From Micromonospora sp. CB01531 (GTDB lineage Bacteria > Actinomycetota > Actinomycetes > Mycobacteriales > Micromonosporaceae): DNA of 64,000 bases. Shown one piece after another: positions 32,885-42,756 of the stretch. The notes below the pieces were generated by a model. That model saw only the letters and a program-made list of their open reading frames with translations. It had not been told where the DNA came from and searched no databases. The position numbers were made by a program, and so were the translations under genes. The stretch covers positions 65,339-129,338 of the forward strand of contig NZ_LWLS01000013.1 in the NCBI RefSeq assembly GCF_001905095.1. The letters run 5' to 3'. Numbering within the stretch: position 1 is the stretch's first letter; each line of letters opens with the position of its first letter.

Positions 32885-35704
32885 TCAGCTCTCGAACGCC
32901 TCCGGTGACGGGCACGAGCAGACCAGATTCCGGTCGCCGTACGCCCCGTCGATCCGCCGCACCGGCGGCCAGTACTTCCCCGCCCGGTCCACGCCGGCCG
33001 GGTACGCCCCCACCGACCGCGGATACGGGTGCGGCCACTCGTCCGCCGACACCATCGCCGCCGTGTGCGGGGCGTTGCCCAACGGATTGTCCCCGGCCGG
33101 CCACTCACCCGAGGCCACCTTGTCGATCTCCGCCCGGATCGCGATCATCGCGTCGCAGAACCGGTCCAGCTCGGCCAGGTCCTCACTCTCGGTCGGCTCC
33201 ACCATCAGCGTCCCCGCCACCGGGAACGACATCGTCGGCGCGTGGAACCCGTAGTCGATCAGCCGCTTCGCCACGTCGTCGACGCTCACCCCGGTCGCCT
33301 TGGTCAACGGCCGCAGGTCCAGGATGCACTCGTGCGCCACCAGGCCCTTGTTGCCGGCGTACAGCACCGGGAAATGGTTCCGCAGCCGCGCCGCCACGTA
33401 GTTCGCCGCCAACACCGCCACCCCGGTCGCCCGGGCCAGACCCTCGGCCCCCATCATCCGCAGGTACGCCCACGGGATCGGCAGGATCCCCGCCGACCCG
33501 TACCGGGCCGCCGAGATCGCCGGCCGGCCCTCCTGCGCCACCCCGGCCGGGTCGCCGGGCAGGAACGGCGCCAGGTGCGCCCGCACCGCCACCGGCCCCA
33601 CACCCGGCCCACCACCGCCGTGCGGGATGCAGAACGTCTTGTGCAGGTTCAGGTGCGACACGTCCGCCCCGAACCGGCCCGGCTTGGCGAAACCTACGAG
33701 GGCGTTGAGGTTCGCCCCGTCGACGTACACCTGACCGCCGGCGTCGTGCACCTTCGCGCACAGCTGCCCGATGCCCGTCTCGTACACCCCGTGCGTCGAC
33801 GGGTACGTCACCATGATCGCGGCCAGCACGTCCCGATGCTTGTCGATCTTCGCGTCGAGGTCGACCAGGTCGACGTTGCCGTCCACGTCGCAGGCCACCA
33901 CGACCACCCGCATCCCGGCCATCACCGCCGACGCCGCGTTGGTGCCGTGCGCCGACGACGGGATCAGACACACGTCCCGGTGCCCCTGCCCCCGCTGCCG
34001 GTGGTACGCCCGGATCGCCAGCAGCCCCGCCAGCTCACCCTGCGAGCCGGCGTTGGGCTGCACGCTGACCGCGTCGTACCCGGTCACCTCCGCCAGCCAG
34101 TCCTCCAACTGGCCGATCAGCTCCCGGTACCCGGCGGTCTGCTCCGCCGGCGCGAACGGGTGCAGGTGCGCGAACTCCGGCCAGGTGACCGCCTCCATCT
34201 CGGTGGTGGCGTTCAGCTTCATCGTGCACGACCCCAGCGGGATCATGCCCCGGTCCAGCGCGTAGTCGAAGTCCGACAACCGCCGCAGGTACCGCAGCAT
34301 CGCCGTCTCCGAGTGGTGGCTGCGAAACACCGGGTGGGTCAGGAAGTCCGACGTGCGCGCCAGCCCCCGCGGCAGCGCCGCACCGCCGGCGCCGCCGAAG
34401 GCGGGCACCCCGAAGGCCGCCCACACCGCCGCCAGGTGTGCGGGGGTCGTCGTCTCGTCGCAGGCGATCCCCACCCGATCGGCGTCGACCAGCCGCAGGT
34501 TCACGTTCCGCCGCGCCGCGGCGGCGACCACCTCGGCGGCCCGCCCCGGCACCGTCGCGGTGACCGTGTCGAAGAACGCCACGTCCGCGACCTGCACGCC
34601 GCCGGCCCGCAGCCCGGCCGCCAGCCGCGCCGCCATCTCATGGGTACGCCGGGCGATCGCCCGCAGCCCGTCCGGGCCGTGGTAGACCGCGTACATCCCG
34701 GCCATCACCGCCAGCAGCACCTGCGCGGTGCAGATGTTGCTGGTCGCCTTCTCCCGCCGGATGTGCTGCTCGCGGGTCTGCAACGCCAGCCGGTACGCCG
34801 GGTTCCCGTCGACGTCCTTCGACACCCCGACGAGCCGGCCGGGCAGCATCCGCTCCAGGCCCGCCCGGACCGCCAGGTAGCCGGCGTGCGGCCCACCGAA
34901 GCCCATCGGCACCCCGAACCGCTGCGTGGTGCCGGCGGCGATATCGGCGCCGATCTCCCCCGGCGGACGCAGCAGCGTCAACGCCAGCAGGTCCGCCGCC
35001 ACACACACCAGCGCCCCGACCTGATGCGCCGCCGCCACCAGGCCGGTGTGGTCCCGGACCGCCCCGGACGCGCCCGGGTACTGCAGGTGCAGGCCGAAGA
35101 ACTCACCGGGCAGCTCGTCCCGCTCGACGTCGAGCACCCGCACGTCGATGCCGAGCGGCTCCGCCCGGCCGGCGATCACCGCGATGGTCTGCGGCAGGGT
35201 GTCGGCATCCACCACGTACACCGGGCTCTTGCTCCTGGACGCCCGGCGGGCGAGGGTCATCGCCTCGGCCGCCGCGGTGCCCTCGTCGAGCATCGACGCG
35301 TTCGCGGTGGCCAACCCGGTCAAATCGGTGACCATGGTCTGGAAGTTCAGCAGCGCCTCCAGCCGGCCCTGACTGATCTCCGGCTGGTACGGGGTGTACG
35401 CCGTGTACCAGGCCGGACTCTCCAGCACGTTGCGGCGGATCACCGCCGGAGTGTGGGTGCCGTGGTAGCCCAGACCGATCATCGACACCGCGACGGTGTT
35501 GCGGGCGGCCAGGGCGCGCAGCTCGGCGATCGCCTCCCGTTCACTGGCCGCGGCCGGCAGGTCCAGGGTGCCGTGCCAGCGGATCACCTCGGGGATCGCG
35601 GCGTCCATCAGCTCGTCGATGGAGCTGTAGCCGACGGTCTCCAGCATCCGGCGCTCGTCGCCGGGGTCGGGGCCGATGTGCCGGTCGGCGAACTGCTCTG
35701 TCAT
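32885..35704 (-). CDS. gcvP: Glycine dehydrogenase (decarboxylating), P-protein
   Basis: 939-residue PLP enzyme of the glycine cleavage system that decarboxylates glycine and loads the aminomethyl group onto lipoyl-GcvH. Single-chain form with N- and C-terminal halves fused, usual length. The PLP lysine is in [16 protein letters not shown]; other marks are [12 protein letters not shown] and [12 protein letters not shown]. The ATG at 35704 has AAGGAG 10 bases upstream; the longer frame to 35773 overlaps the leader. Expression should respond to glycine through the riboswitch in its leader. gcvH lies 7 kb away, and gcvT is not in the window. Confidence 0.96.
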   Translation of the reverse strand: MTEQFADRHIGPDPGDERRMLETVGYSSIDELMDAAIPEVIRWHGTLDLPAAASEREAIAELRALAARNTVAVSMIGLGYHGTHTPAVIRRNVLESPAWYTAYTPYQPEISQGRLEALLNFQTMVTDLTGLATANASMLDEGTAAAEAMTLARRASRSKSPVYVVDADTLPQTIAVIAGRAEPLGIDVRVLDVERDELPGEFFGLHLQYPGASGAVRDHTGLVAAAHQVGALVCVAADLLALTLLRPPGEIGADIAAGTTQRFGVPMGFGGPHAGYLAVRAGLERMLPGRLVGVSKDVDGNPAYRLALQTREQHIRREKATSNICTAQVLLAVMAGMYAVYHGPDGLRAIARRTHEMAARLAAGLRAGGVQVADVAFFDTVTATVPGRAAEVVAAAARRNVNLRLVDADRVGIACDETTTPAHLAAVWAAFGVPAFGGAGGAALPRGLARTSDFLTHPVFRSHHSETAMLRYLRRLSDFDYALDRGMIPLGSCTMKLNATTEMEAVTWPEFAHLHPFAPAEQTAGYRELIGQLEDWLAEVTGYDAVSVQPNAGSQGELAGLLAIRAYHRQRGQGHRDVCLIPSSAHGTNAASAVMAGMRVVVVACDVDGNVDLVDLDAKIDKHRDVLAAIMVTYPSTHGVYETGIGQLCAKVHDAGGQVYVDGANLNALVGFAKPGRFGADVSHLNLHKTFCIPHGGGGPGVGPVAVRAHLAPFLPGDPAGVAQEGRPAISAARYGSAGILPIPWAYLRMMGAEGLARATGVAVLAANYVAARLRNHFPVLYAGNKGLVAHECILDLRPLTKATGVSVDDVAKRLIDYGFHAPTMSFPVAGTLMVEPTESEDLAELDRFCDAMIAIRAEIDKVASGEWPAGDNPLGNAPHTAAMVSADEWPHPYPRSVGAYPAGVDRAGKYWPPVRRIDGAYGDRNLVCSCPSPEAFES

Positions 35705-35781
35705 GCGCGGCGCTCCTTGTCGGGGCGAGGTCGACGGGTCGGCCTCCCCCTGAGTCGCGCTGACGCGCTCCACAGTGCCTG

Positions 35782-35873
35782 CCCACGTGGTCCTTTTGCC
35801 TGAGAGGTTCCGGGGAGGAATCTGCCCCTTCGGCGCCGTCCGGGTGGTTTCCGGGCGGTCTCTCCCGCGTGGG
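35782..35873 (-). promoter_or_regulatory. Glycine riboswitch upstream of gcvP
   Basis: Read on the minus strand, the closing stem CCCACG/CGTGGG encloses GCGGGAGAGACC, GCCGAAGGGGCA and CTCTCAGGCAAAAGGACC in order, which is the conserved core of the gcvT-type glycine aptamer. Only one full aptamer is visible in about 92 bases. The leader from here to the gcvP start is 77 bases and contains the ribosome site. Glycine binding is expected to switch gcvP on. Confidence 0.93.
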
Positions 35874-35940
35874 TGGTACCGGCATGGTCAACGCTACCAG
35901 CGACCGGGTTTCCGGCTCATCTCCGACCCTGCCGGCCGCC

Positions 35941-36804
35941 CTACACCGCGGCCGGCTCCCCGGCGACGCCGCTCACGGCGGGCGCCCCGATCCGGTCGGC
36001 CAGCGCGGGCAGCACCTCACCCAGCGGCCGGTCCACCCGCACCGCGGCGTGCCCGTCGCCGCGGGTCGGCCCCTGGTTGACGATGGCCACCGGGATGCCC
36101 AGCTTCGCCGCCCGAAGCACGAACCGCCGCCCGGACATCACCGTCAACGACGAGCCGAGCACCAGCAGCGCCCGAGCCCGCTCGACCAGGGCGAAACAGT
36201 CGGCGACCCGGGATGCCGGCACGGTCTCGCCGAAGAACACCACGTCCGGTTTCAGCATGCCGGTGCCGCAGACACCGCAGTCGAGGATGCGGAACCCGGC
36301 CACCGCCCCGTCGGGCACGTCGACGTCACCGTCGGGGTTGACGTGGGCGACCTGCGCGGCGAAGCCCGGGTTCGCCTCCCGCAGCCGCCGGTCCAGTTCC
36401 TCCCGAGAGGTCAGGTTGCCGCAGTCCAGGCAGACCACCTCGTCGAGACGGCCGTGCAGCTCGACCACCCCGCTGCTGCCGGCGGCGGTGTGCAGCCCGT
36501 CCACGTTCTGGGTGATGATCCCGCCGACCAGGCCCGCGTCCTGCAACCGGGCCACCGCCCGATGCCCGGCGTTCGGGGCGGCCCGCGCGATCAGCCGCCA
36601 CCCCAGGTGGCTGCGCGCCCAGTACCGCCGCCGCGCGTCCGGGTCCCCGGTGAACGCCTGGTACGTCATCGGGGTGTGCCGGCGGGCGGCGCCGCTGGGC
36701 CCCCGGTAGTCCGGGATGCCCGACTCGGTGGACAACCCGGCGCCGCTGAGCACCACGACGTCCCCGGCGCCCACCAGCCCGGCCAACACGTCGATCTCCG
36801 TCAC
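35941..36804 (-). CDS. Sirtuin NAD-dependent protein deacylase
   Basis: 287 residues. NAD-binding motifs are GAGLSTESGIPDYRG near the N-terminus, TQNVDGLH and GSSLTVMSG; the catalytic histidine is in VELHGRL and the structural zinc is held by CLDC and CGVC. The large insert between the cysteine pairs and the overall pattern match class II (SIRT4-like) sirtuins. GTG at 36804. It sits behind the gcvP riboswitch region on the same strand but 67 bases upstream of it, so it is a separate unit. Confidence 0.9.
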   Translation of the reverse strand: MTEIDVLAGLVGAGDVVVLSGAGLSTESGIPDYRGPSGAARRHTPMTYQAFTGDPDARRRYWARSHLGWRLIARAAPNAGHRAVARLQDAGLVGGIITQNVDGLHTAAGSSGVVELHGRLDEVVCLDCGNLTSREELDRRLREANPGFAAQVAHVNPDGDVDVPDGAVAGFRILDCGVCGTGMLKPDVVFFGETVPASRVADCFALVERARALLVLGSSLTVMSGRRFVLRAAKLGIPVAIVNQGPTRGDGHAAVRVDRPLGEVLPALADRIGAPAVSGVAGEPAAV

Positions 36805-37000
36805 CCGTCCATGCTGCCTCAGCCGCCGCCCCGGCTCCCACCGGGTGACCGCCCTCACCCGCCCAGGCGACAACCCCCACCGGCGGGACCCGCCACACCC
36901 GAGGGCCGGCAGGCGGTGCGGCTCACCCGGCAGCCGACCAGGTGGCATCGTCGCGACGGTCCCGGGTCGGCCCACCGGCGTGGCGGGCCGACCTCGGAGA

Positions 37001-37762
37001 TCAGCGCTGCTGGTGGCGGGGCGGCAACGCCACCCGCACCCGGCCCCCGCCCACCGGCGCGGTACCCACCTGAGCGCCACCGCCCACCGGCGCAGCGCCG
37101 GCGGCCGCCGGAGCCCCGGCGACCTCCGCGGCGATCCGCTCCATGGTCCGCGCCAGCTGCTCACTGCCGTCGTCGAGGTGCCGGGCCGCCGCCTGCATGT
37201 GCGAGATCATCATCTCGCCGAAGATCCGCAGCGCCTCCCGCGTCGCCACGGAGTCGTCGAAGCTCGCGCCGGCGTTGCTGCGGTAGTCCGCCACCGCCCG
37301 CTCGGCCTCCTGCTTCGCCTCCTCCGCCGCCGCCCGCATGTAGCTCTCGTACTGCATCCGCGCGTACTCGGCCACCCGCTGCGCGTAGTCGTGCGCCTGC
37401 GCGATGATCTGCTCGGCCTCCCGCTGCGCCGCCGACAGCAGGTTGACCTCCTTCGCCGCGGGCAGCTTCGCCGCGGGCAGCTTCGCCGCCGCCCCCGTGC
37501 TCGGGATCACCCCGTGCCGGTGCAGCTCCAGGTGGTCGTTGAGCCGCTCGTTCTCCGCGCGCAGGTTCGCCACCTGCGTCGCCAGCACATCCAGCTCATC
37601 GGCCACCTGCATCCGAAACCGGTCCACGTCCGTGGGCTCGTACCCACGGCGGGTGAACGACGCCGCGCCGAACTCCCACCGCCGCACCCGGTCCGAGGTC
37701 AACCGGACCTGCACGCTGGAGACCTGGCCCCCGTCATACCTGCTGATCGGGGTTGCGCTCAC
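37001..37762 (-). CDS. DivIVA-domain coiled-coil protein
   Basis: 253 residues. The N-terminal part FGAASFTRRGYEPTDVDRF is the DivIVA membrane-targeting motif (as in Wag31), followed by a coiled coil (ANLRAENERLNDHLELH), a tandem AAKLPAAKLP spacer and a second long coiled coil to about residue 215. The last 35 residues are Gly/Ala/Val/Pro-rich. It is shorter than the main polar-growth DivIVA and is probably a paralogue in cell-pole or septum organisation. It ends a group with the hemoglobin genes upstream (52-base gap). Confidence 0.78.
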   Translation of the reverse strand: MSATPISRYDGGQVSSVQVRLTSDRVRRWEFGAASFTRRGYEPTDVDRFRMQVADELDVLATQVANLRAENERLNDHLELHRHGVIPSTGAAAKLPAAKLPAAKEVNLLSAAQREAEQIIAQAHDYAQRVAEYARMQYESYMRAAAEEAKQEAERAVADYRSNAGASFDDSVATREALRIFGEMMISHMQAAARHLDDGSEQLARTMERIAAEVAGAPAAAGAAPVGGGAQVGTAPVGGGRVRVALPPRHQQR

Positions 37763-37814
37763 CGGGCGCCCCTTTCGTTCGCGACTGCGGGCCTCGCAAG
37801 CTCACTCCTCGCGC

Positions 37815-38981
37815 TCACCGGACACCTCCGGAATCGTCAGAGGCGGTCGCGGTCCGCCACGTCGGCCCGTACCAGTGCTTGCCGAAACCCTCATGGTGCA
37901 GCTGACCCTGGTGGTAGCCCGTCCTGGTCAACGTCGTCACCGAATGATTGACCATCTCGTCCGAGCCGCAGATGTACACGTGCCGGGACCGCCAGTCCCC
38001 GTCGGCCAACGCCCGGTCCACCACGTGCCCGAACTCCCCCGGCCGCTGAAGGTCCATACCCACCACGTAGGTGACCGCCAACCACGGATACGACGCCGCC
38101 AGCTTCTCGATCGCCTCGTTGTCGTAGAACTCGCCAGGCGACCGGGCACCCACATACAGATCGACCCGGCGGCGGGACCCCTCCGCCGCGACCTGCTCCA
38201 CCAGGGACTTCAGCGGGGCCCAGCCGGTGCCGCTGCCCAGCAGCAGCAGATCGGAGGTGCCGGCCGGCCACAGCGTCAACCGGTCCCCCACCGGGGCGGC
38301 CAGGTGGACCTGGTCACCCACCGCGCACCCGTACACCAACCGCGACGACACCGCGCCGCCCGGCGCCGCGCGCACGTGCAGCTCCAGCGTGCCGTCCGCC
38401 CGGGGCGCGTTCGCCGGCGAGTAGTACCGCCACGCCCGCACCGCCGGATGGGACACCCCGATCGACTGGCCCGGCGCGAACGGCAGCAGGTACTGCGGAC
38501 GCAGCGTCAGCACCGCCAGATCGAACGCCCGCCGCTCATGCCCGAGAACCTCGGCCACCCACCACGGCGGGTTCACCGCCTCGGCCGCCTGCGCCGCGTC
38601 GATCATCACCTGCGACACCAGCCCGTACGCGGCCGTCCAGTCCTGCGCCAGCTCGTCGGTCCACGCCTCGCCGAGGAAATGCTGCAACGTCGCCACCAGC
38701 GCCTCACCGACCGCCGGATAGTGCTCCGGGCGCACCGCGAACTTGCGGTGGTCGGCGCCGAGATCCTGCAGGAACCCGACCAGGCTGTCGACCTGGTCCA
38801 CGTGGGACACGATGTGCCCCAACGCGGTCACCAGCCGATCCCGCTGCCCGGCCATGTTCGTGGGGAACATCTGCCGGGTCTCCGGGTGGGACAGGAACAA
38901 CATGGAATAGAAATAGAGCGGCACCTGGTCGCCGTGCGCGGCGACCAGAGACCAACTCTGCTTCAGTCGTGCCGCATCCAC
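37815..38981 (-). CDS. Flavohemoglobin-type globin-reductase
   Basis: 388 residues. The globin domain (1-135) has the proximal histidine in GADHRKF, a B10-type tyrosine in LYFYSMLF and Gln in MAGQRDRL. The rest is a ferredoxin-NADP-reductase-like module: WRYYSPAN for FAD, LLLGSGTGWAPLKSL for NAD(P)H and VYICGSDEMVNH. Such proteins oxidise nitric oxide to nitrate. It starts 2 bases after the truncated-hemoglobin stop, so the two are co-transcribed. Confidence 0.85.
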   Translation of the reverse strand: MDAARLKQSWSLVAAHGDQVPLYFYSMLFLSHPETRQMFPTNMAGQRDRLVTALGHIVSHVDQVDSLVGFLQDLGADHRKFAVRPEHYPAVGEALVATLQHFLGEAWTDELAQDWTAAYGLVSQVMIDAAQAAEAVNPPWWVAEVLGHERRAFDLAVLTLRPQYLLPFAPGQSIGVSHPAVRAWRYYSPANAPRADGTLELHVRAAPGGAVSSRLVYGCAVGDQVHLAAPVGDRLTLWPAGTSDLLLLGSGTGWAPLKSLVEQVAAEGSRRRVDLYVGARSPGEFYDNEAIEKLAASYPWLAVTYVVGMDLQRPGEFGHVVDRALADGDWRSRHVYICGSDEMVNHSVTTLTRTGYHQGQLHHEGFGKHWYGPTWRTATASDDSGGVR

Positions 38982-38983
38982 AC

Positions 38984-39379
38984 TCAGACGCCCGTCCCGC
39001 GTCCCTGGGCCACCACCTGGTCCTGCACCTTCTCCAGGACGACCTGCACGTAGCCGATGATGTCGCCCGGCACGCCCAGCTCCGTCAGCGTCGCCGTCAG
39101 GTGCTCACCGACCTTGACGTAGTGCGCCACCGGAATGTTCAACGGCTGGTGCACCTCGGCCAGCTCACGGCCCTCGTACTCGTTCGGTCCGCCGAGCACC
39201 ACGGTGAGCATCAACGCGAGGTGCCGCCGCTGCTCGGCCATGTTGAGCTCGGTGAAGTAGCCGGCCAGCTCCGGGTCGGCGAGCACCTTGTCGTAGAACA
39301 GGGCCACCGCCGCCTTGACCGAACTGGCGCCGCCAATCCGCTCGTAGTGGGACGGCGCGGTCTCTTCAATAACCGTCAC
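38984..39379 (-). CDS. Group I truncated hemoglobin
   Basis: 131-residue two-over-two globin. YERIGGASSVKAAVALFYDKV is the group I opening (tyrosine B10 in LFYDK), GGPNEYEGRELAEVHQPLNI contains the proximal histidine. The mycobacterial counterpart GlbN oxidises nitric oxide using O2. GTG at 39379 with AAGGA 8 bases upstream. First gene of an operon with the flavohemoglobin, which could act as its reductase. The 143 bases upstream contain AT-rich promoter-like sequence (ATCAGATTTTTGACA). Confidence 0.86.
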   Translation of the reverse strand: MTVIEETAPSHYERIGGASSVKAAVALFYDKVLADPELAGYFTELNMAEQRRHLALMLTVVLGGPNEYEGRELAEVHQPLNIPVAHYVKVGEHLTATLTELGVPGDIIGYVQVVLEKVQDQVVAQGRGTGV

Positions 39380-39522
39380 GGTCGTTCCTTCCAGGGTGAA
39401 AGGCCGCGCGACTCGGCGCGGAGGGGCAACCGGTCGGCTGGCGGGAGGTGCCGTAACGTTCAGTGCCAGCGCGACCGTGTGGGACCTTAGCGCGCCATCC
39501 GGATAAAGGCACGGCCGGCCTA

Positions 39523-39633
39523 TCAGATTTTTGACAACCGCCGACCGGCCAGCGTCGTCATCATCCGGAAGGCCGGTTCATCGTCGAGCCCACCGGGCAG
39601 TGACAGCGCGTCACCGGCGGTCGACCTGTCCAC
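39523..39633 (-). CDS. Possible 36-residue small protein
   Basis: GTG at 39633, with GGAGG exactly 7 bases upstream, opens MDRSTAGDALSLPGGLDDEP and ends RRLSKI. The good ribosome site and protein-like composition support it, but no family is known. It lies 143 bases upstream of the hemoglobin operon on the same strand. The 39634-39849 stretch before the next gene shows no feature. Confidence 0.4.
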   Translation of the reverse strand: MDRSTAGDALSLPGGLDDEPAFRMMTTLAGRRLSKI

Positions 39634-39849
39634 GTGACACCCTCCACCCTGGACGGGCCGCGACCACCGTAGATGCCATCCGCTCAAGGCGCCCAGTCGC
39701 GTCGCGCCACCGGTCCCACCCATCGGAGCAGCCCGGCCAACCACCAGCCACCCCGACACGCAGCGCAACAAAGGATCGCGTCGGGCTCCAGCCACGACGC
39801 GATCCCACACACCGGCCCCGACGGGAACCCCCGCCGACGGACCGCCAGC

Positions 39850-40443
39850 TCAGCCCGCCCGACGACGCGCCCGACGTGCCGCCAACTCGTCACCCACCGA
39901 CTTCGCCGACGGCGACTCCGCCGACTCCTCGCCAGCACGACCCGACGAATCCGCCGGCTCCGCCGGCAGCGACGACAACGACCCCTGGATCTCCTTGAAC
40001 GCGCCACCGATCGCGATGCCGAACACCCCCTGGCCACCCTGCAACAGGTCGACCACCTCCTCCGGCGACCGGCACTCGTACACCGACGTCCCATCGGAGA
40101 TCAACGTGATGCCCGCCAGGTCCTCCACCCCACGCGACCGCAACGCCTCGATCGCCCTACGGATGTTCTGCAACGACACCCCGGCGTCCAACAGCCGCTT
40201 CACGACCTTCAACACCACCAGGTCGCGGAAGGAGTACAACCGGGACGTCCCCGAACCCGACGCATCCCGCACGCTCGGCACCACCAAGCCCGTACGAGCC
40301 CAGTAGTCCAACTGCCGGTAACTGATGCCCACCGCATGACACGCCGTCACGCCCCGGTAGCCCACCTCGCCGTCACCGCCCGGCGCAGGCGCCACACCCG
40401 CCTGCTGCTCCGTACTCGGACCAGGATCTCGCGGCTCGTGCAT
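39850..40443 (-). CDS. MerR-family regulator (Rv1830-type)
   Basis: 197 residues. The winged-helix domain begins GYRGVTACHAVGISYRQLDY and includes RLYSFRDLVVLKVVKRLLD; a helical effector part (ALRSRGVEDLAGITLISDG) follows and the C-terminus is basic and low in complexity. Position next to the bifunctional nuclease gene matches Rv1830 of M. tuberculosis. ATG at 40443 has GGGGAGG 8 bases upstream. The effector is unknown. Confidence 0.85.
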   Translation of the reverse strand: MHEPRDPGPSTEQQAGVAPAPGGDGEVGYRGVTACHAVGISYRQLDYWARTGLVVPSVRDASGSGTSRLYSFRDLVVLKVVKRLLDAGVSLQNIRRAIEALRSRGVEDLAGITLISDGTSVYECRSPEEVVDLLQGGQGVFGIAIGGAFKEIQGSLSSLPAEPADSSGRAGEESAESPSAKSVGDELAARRARRRAG

Positions 40444-40657
40444 CCGGACAACCTCCCCGCCCGTGCGGTGACACGCCGCCTCTCCGCGCACGTGCACCCC
40501 TCGACACCGCAACCCTATCGCCGCACCAAGGAGTTACCACGCACGAACCACCGCGACACGCCGCGCAACCACCAGGAAGATCACCCACAGCAGGCGACGC
40601 TCACCCACCGTGACACCGGTGCGCCGGGCCACCGACCCCACCCGGGCCGGCCACCGG

Positions 40658-41122
40658 TCAGCCCGCGAAATCCTCCGGCCGCACCTGCTCCAGGAACTCC
40701 CGGAACTTCTCCACCTCGTCCTCCTGCTCGTCCGGGATCACGATCCCCGCCTCACTGAGGACCTGCTCCGCACAACGAATCGGAGCCCCCACCCGCAACG
40801 CCAACGCGATGGAGTCACTCGGCCGCGCCGACACGCGCACCCCGTCACCGATCAACAGATCGGCGTAGAAGACGTTCTCCTTCAACTCGGTGATCTCCAC
40901 CGCCCGCAACGGCGCCTGCAACGCCGCCAACACGTCCCGCAAAAGATCGTGCGTCAACGGCCGCGCCGGCTTGACCCCCTGCTGCTCGTAGGCGATCGCC
41001 GTCGCCTCGACCGCGCCGATCCAGATCGGCAGATAGCGGTCCCCCTCGACCTCCCGCAGCAGGACGATCGGCTGGTTGCTGGGCAGCTCCACCCGAACTC
41101 CGACCACGCTCAGCTCGCGCAC
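40658..41122 (-). CDS. Bifunctional nuclease family protein (DUF151)
   Basis: 154 residues. VRVELPSNQPIVLLREVEG, YLPIWIGAVEATAIA, DSIALALRVGAPI are the family patterns, and the C-terminus is acidic (PDEQEDEVEKFREFLEQ). Plant relatives cut RNA and DNA; in actinobacteria the role is open. GTG at 41122 follows GGAGG by 6 bases; the longer frame to 41230 is unconserved. It stands between the two MerR genes as in Mycobacterium (Rv1829). Confidence 0.88.
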   Translation of the reverse strand: MRELSVVGVRVELPSNQPIVLLREVEGDRYLPIWIGAVEATAIAYEQQGVKPARPLTHDLLRDVLAALQAPLRAVEITELKENVFYADLLIGDGVRVSARPSDSIALALRVGAPIRCAEQVLSEAGIVIPDEQEDEVEKFREFLEQVRPEDFAG

Positions 41123-41333
41123 CGCCGCCTCCGTGTCGTTGTCACCTACGCCCGCACCGCGCCCTTCCCTGCACGGTACACGGACCGCGACACGAGAGTC
41201 CCATGCGCTACGTGCACCACGCCTCGCCAAAACGGGTTACCCCGGCAAGCCTACGACACGCTTCCCGAGCCAGATCTTTCCGCGCCCACCGACAGCAGAG
41301 GCCGGGCGCCCCAACGACACCCGGCCCCACACC

Positions 41334-42089
41334 TCACCGACCCAACGTCGACCGCAGCCCCACCCGCACCAACGCCGCGTGCAACTGCTGCGACAACGCC
41401 ACCAACTCCCGCGCCGTCTCCGCCGCCCGCGCCCGCGCCGCCGGATCACTCTGCCGCGCCAACGGCGCCACCAACTGCGCGAACAGACCGACCTCCCGAT
41501 CCGCCGCCGTCCGGTACCCCCGCAGATGCCGCGGCTCCAACCCGTACGCCGCCAACCCCGCCACCGCCCGCGCGATGATCAACGCATCCGCGTCGTACCA
41601 ACCCGGCGGATCGGGCACCAGCACACCGAGCCGCTCCAACTCGGCCAACGTCGACTCGTCGACACCACTACGGGAGATCAGATCCGCCCGCCCCAGCCGC
41701 ACCTCCGACGACTCGGCGGACTCCACCCCCTCCCGACCCGGCACCTCACCACCGGGACCGACCGCCACCAACGCCGGCCGCTGCCGCCCCGGCGCCGCAC
41801 CCGACGCGTCCCACTCCGCCAACTGATCACGGATCACCCGCAACGGCAGATACTGGTCCCGCTGCGCGGTCAACACGAACCGCAACCGCGCCACATCGTC
41901 CCAGCTGTACTTCCGATACCCCGCCGGCGTCCGCTGCGGCTCCACCAGGCCCTCGGCCTCCAGAAACCGCAACTTCGAGATGGTGACGTCCGGGAACTCC
42001 GCCCGCAACTGCGCCAACACCTCACCGATACTCATCAGCGGTATGGCACGCGCCGCCCCGGACGGCGTCGAAGCCGCAGGCCCGTTCAC
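41334..42089 (-). CDS. ftsR: MerR-family regulator, FtsR homologue
   Basis: 251 residues. MSIGEVLAQLRAEFPDVTIS and KLRFLEAEGLVEPQRT form the DNA-binding domain, with YRKYSWDDVARLRFVL as the wing. The gene is directly coupled to garA (GTGA overlap), as in C. glutamicum where FtsR activates ftsZ, and in M. tuberculosis (Rv1828). Function is taken from these homologues. The GTG at 42089 is set by the overlap. The 211 bases downstream to the nuclease gene are empty. Confidence 0.85.
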   Translation of the reverse strand: MNGPAASTPSGAARAIPLMSIGEVLAQLRAEFPDVTISKLRFLEAEGLVEPQRTPAGYRKYSWDDVARLRFVLTAQRDQYLPLRVIRDQLAEWDASGAAPGRQRPALVAVGPGGEVPGREGVESAESSEVRLGRADLISRSGVDESTLAELERLGVLVPDPPGWYDADALIIARAVAGLAAYGLEPRHLRGYRTAADREVGLFAQLVAPLARQSDPAARARAAETARELVALSQQLHAALVRVGLRSTLGR

Positions 42090-42538
42090 CCCCGGCCGGC
42101 CTCCTCCTCCGGACGCGGACCAGCGATGAACACCACCCGGAACTTACCGATCTGCACCTCGTCACCATTGCTCAACGTGGCCGCCTCGACCCGCTCCCGA
42201 TTCACGTACGTGCCGTTCAGACTGCCCACGTCCCGCACCGTGAACGTGCCACCGTCCCGGTGGAACTCGGCGTGCCGCCGCGACACCGTCACGTCATCGA
42301 GGAAAATGTCACTGTCCGGGTGCCGCCCACTCGTCGTCACATCGTGATCCAACAAGAACCGGGCACCCGCATTCGGACCGCGACGAACCACCAGCAGCGC
42401 CATACCCGGCGGCAACGAGCCGGACATCCGGCTCGGCACCACATCGGTGTCCGGGCCCTCCAGCACTTCGTCGAGCGAACCGAGATTGAGCGTCGAAGTG
42501 ACGTCGAGCGGGGGGAACTCGTCGTCTGGGCGCGTCAT
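42086..42538 (-). CDS. garA: FHA-domain protein GarA/OdhI
   Basis: 150 residues. The forkhead-associated domain spans about 45-140: TSGRHPDSDIFLDD, VSRRHAEF and GSLNGTYVN are the phosphothreonine-binding loops. The N-terminal tail DVTSTLNL offers Thr14 and Thr16 as kinase targets in the place of the ETTS motif of mycobacterial GarA. Known homologues switch 2-oxoglutarate dehydrogenase and glutamate metabolism according to phosphorylation by Ser/Thr kinases. ATG at 42538 with GAGG upstream. Confidence 0.9.
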   Translation of the reverse strand: MTRPDDEFPPLDVTSTLNLGSLDEVLEGPDTDVVPSRMSGSLPPGMALLVVRRGPNAGARFLLDHDVTTSGRHPDSDIFLDDVTVSRRHAEFHRDGGTFTVRDVGSLNGTYVNRERVEAATLSNGDEVQIGKFRVVFIAGPRPEEEAGRG

Positions 42539-42756
42539 GGGGACCACCTCACGGATCTGTTCGGTCGGCGTCAGGGTAATGGCGGGTCTGGCCGCCGGGC
42601 AGTCACACACCCGGCGGCTGGCTCCCCGTGCCCGGGAAGGCGCATTCCACAACGCTCAACTATCGGCTTTTCGGTCGACTGGGCGAGCCTAGCCAGCGCC
42701 GAAATACAGGGCAACCGGACGCGCGGAGAACCAACCCCGCCGCCCGCAACGACAAA

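Noticed and set aside
37480..37500. Tandem AAKLP repeat in the DivIVA-like gene as a possible mobile repeat
   Set aside because: A short in-frame duplication of one linker unit within the protein; no evidence of mobility.
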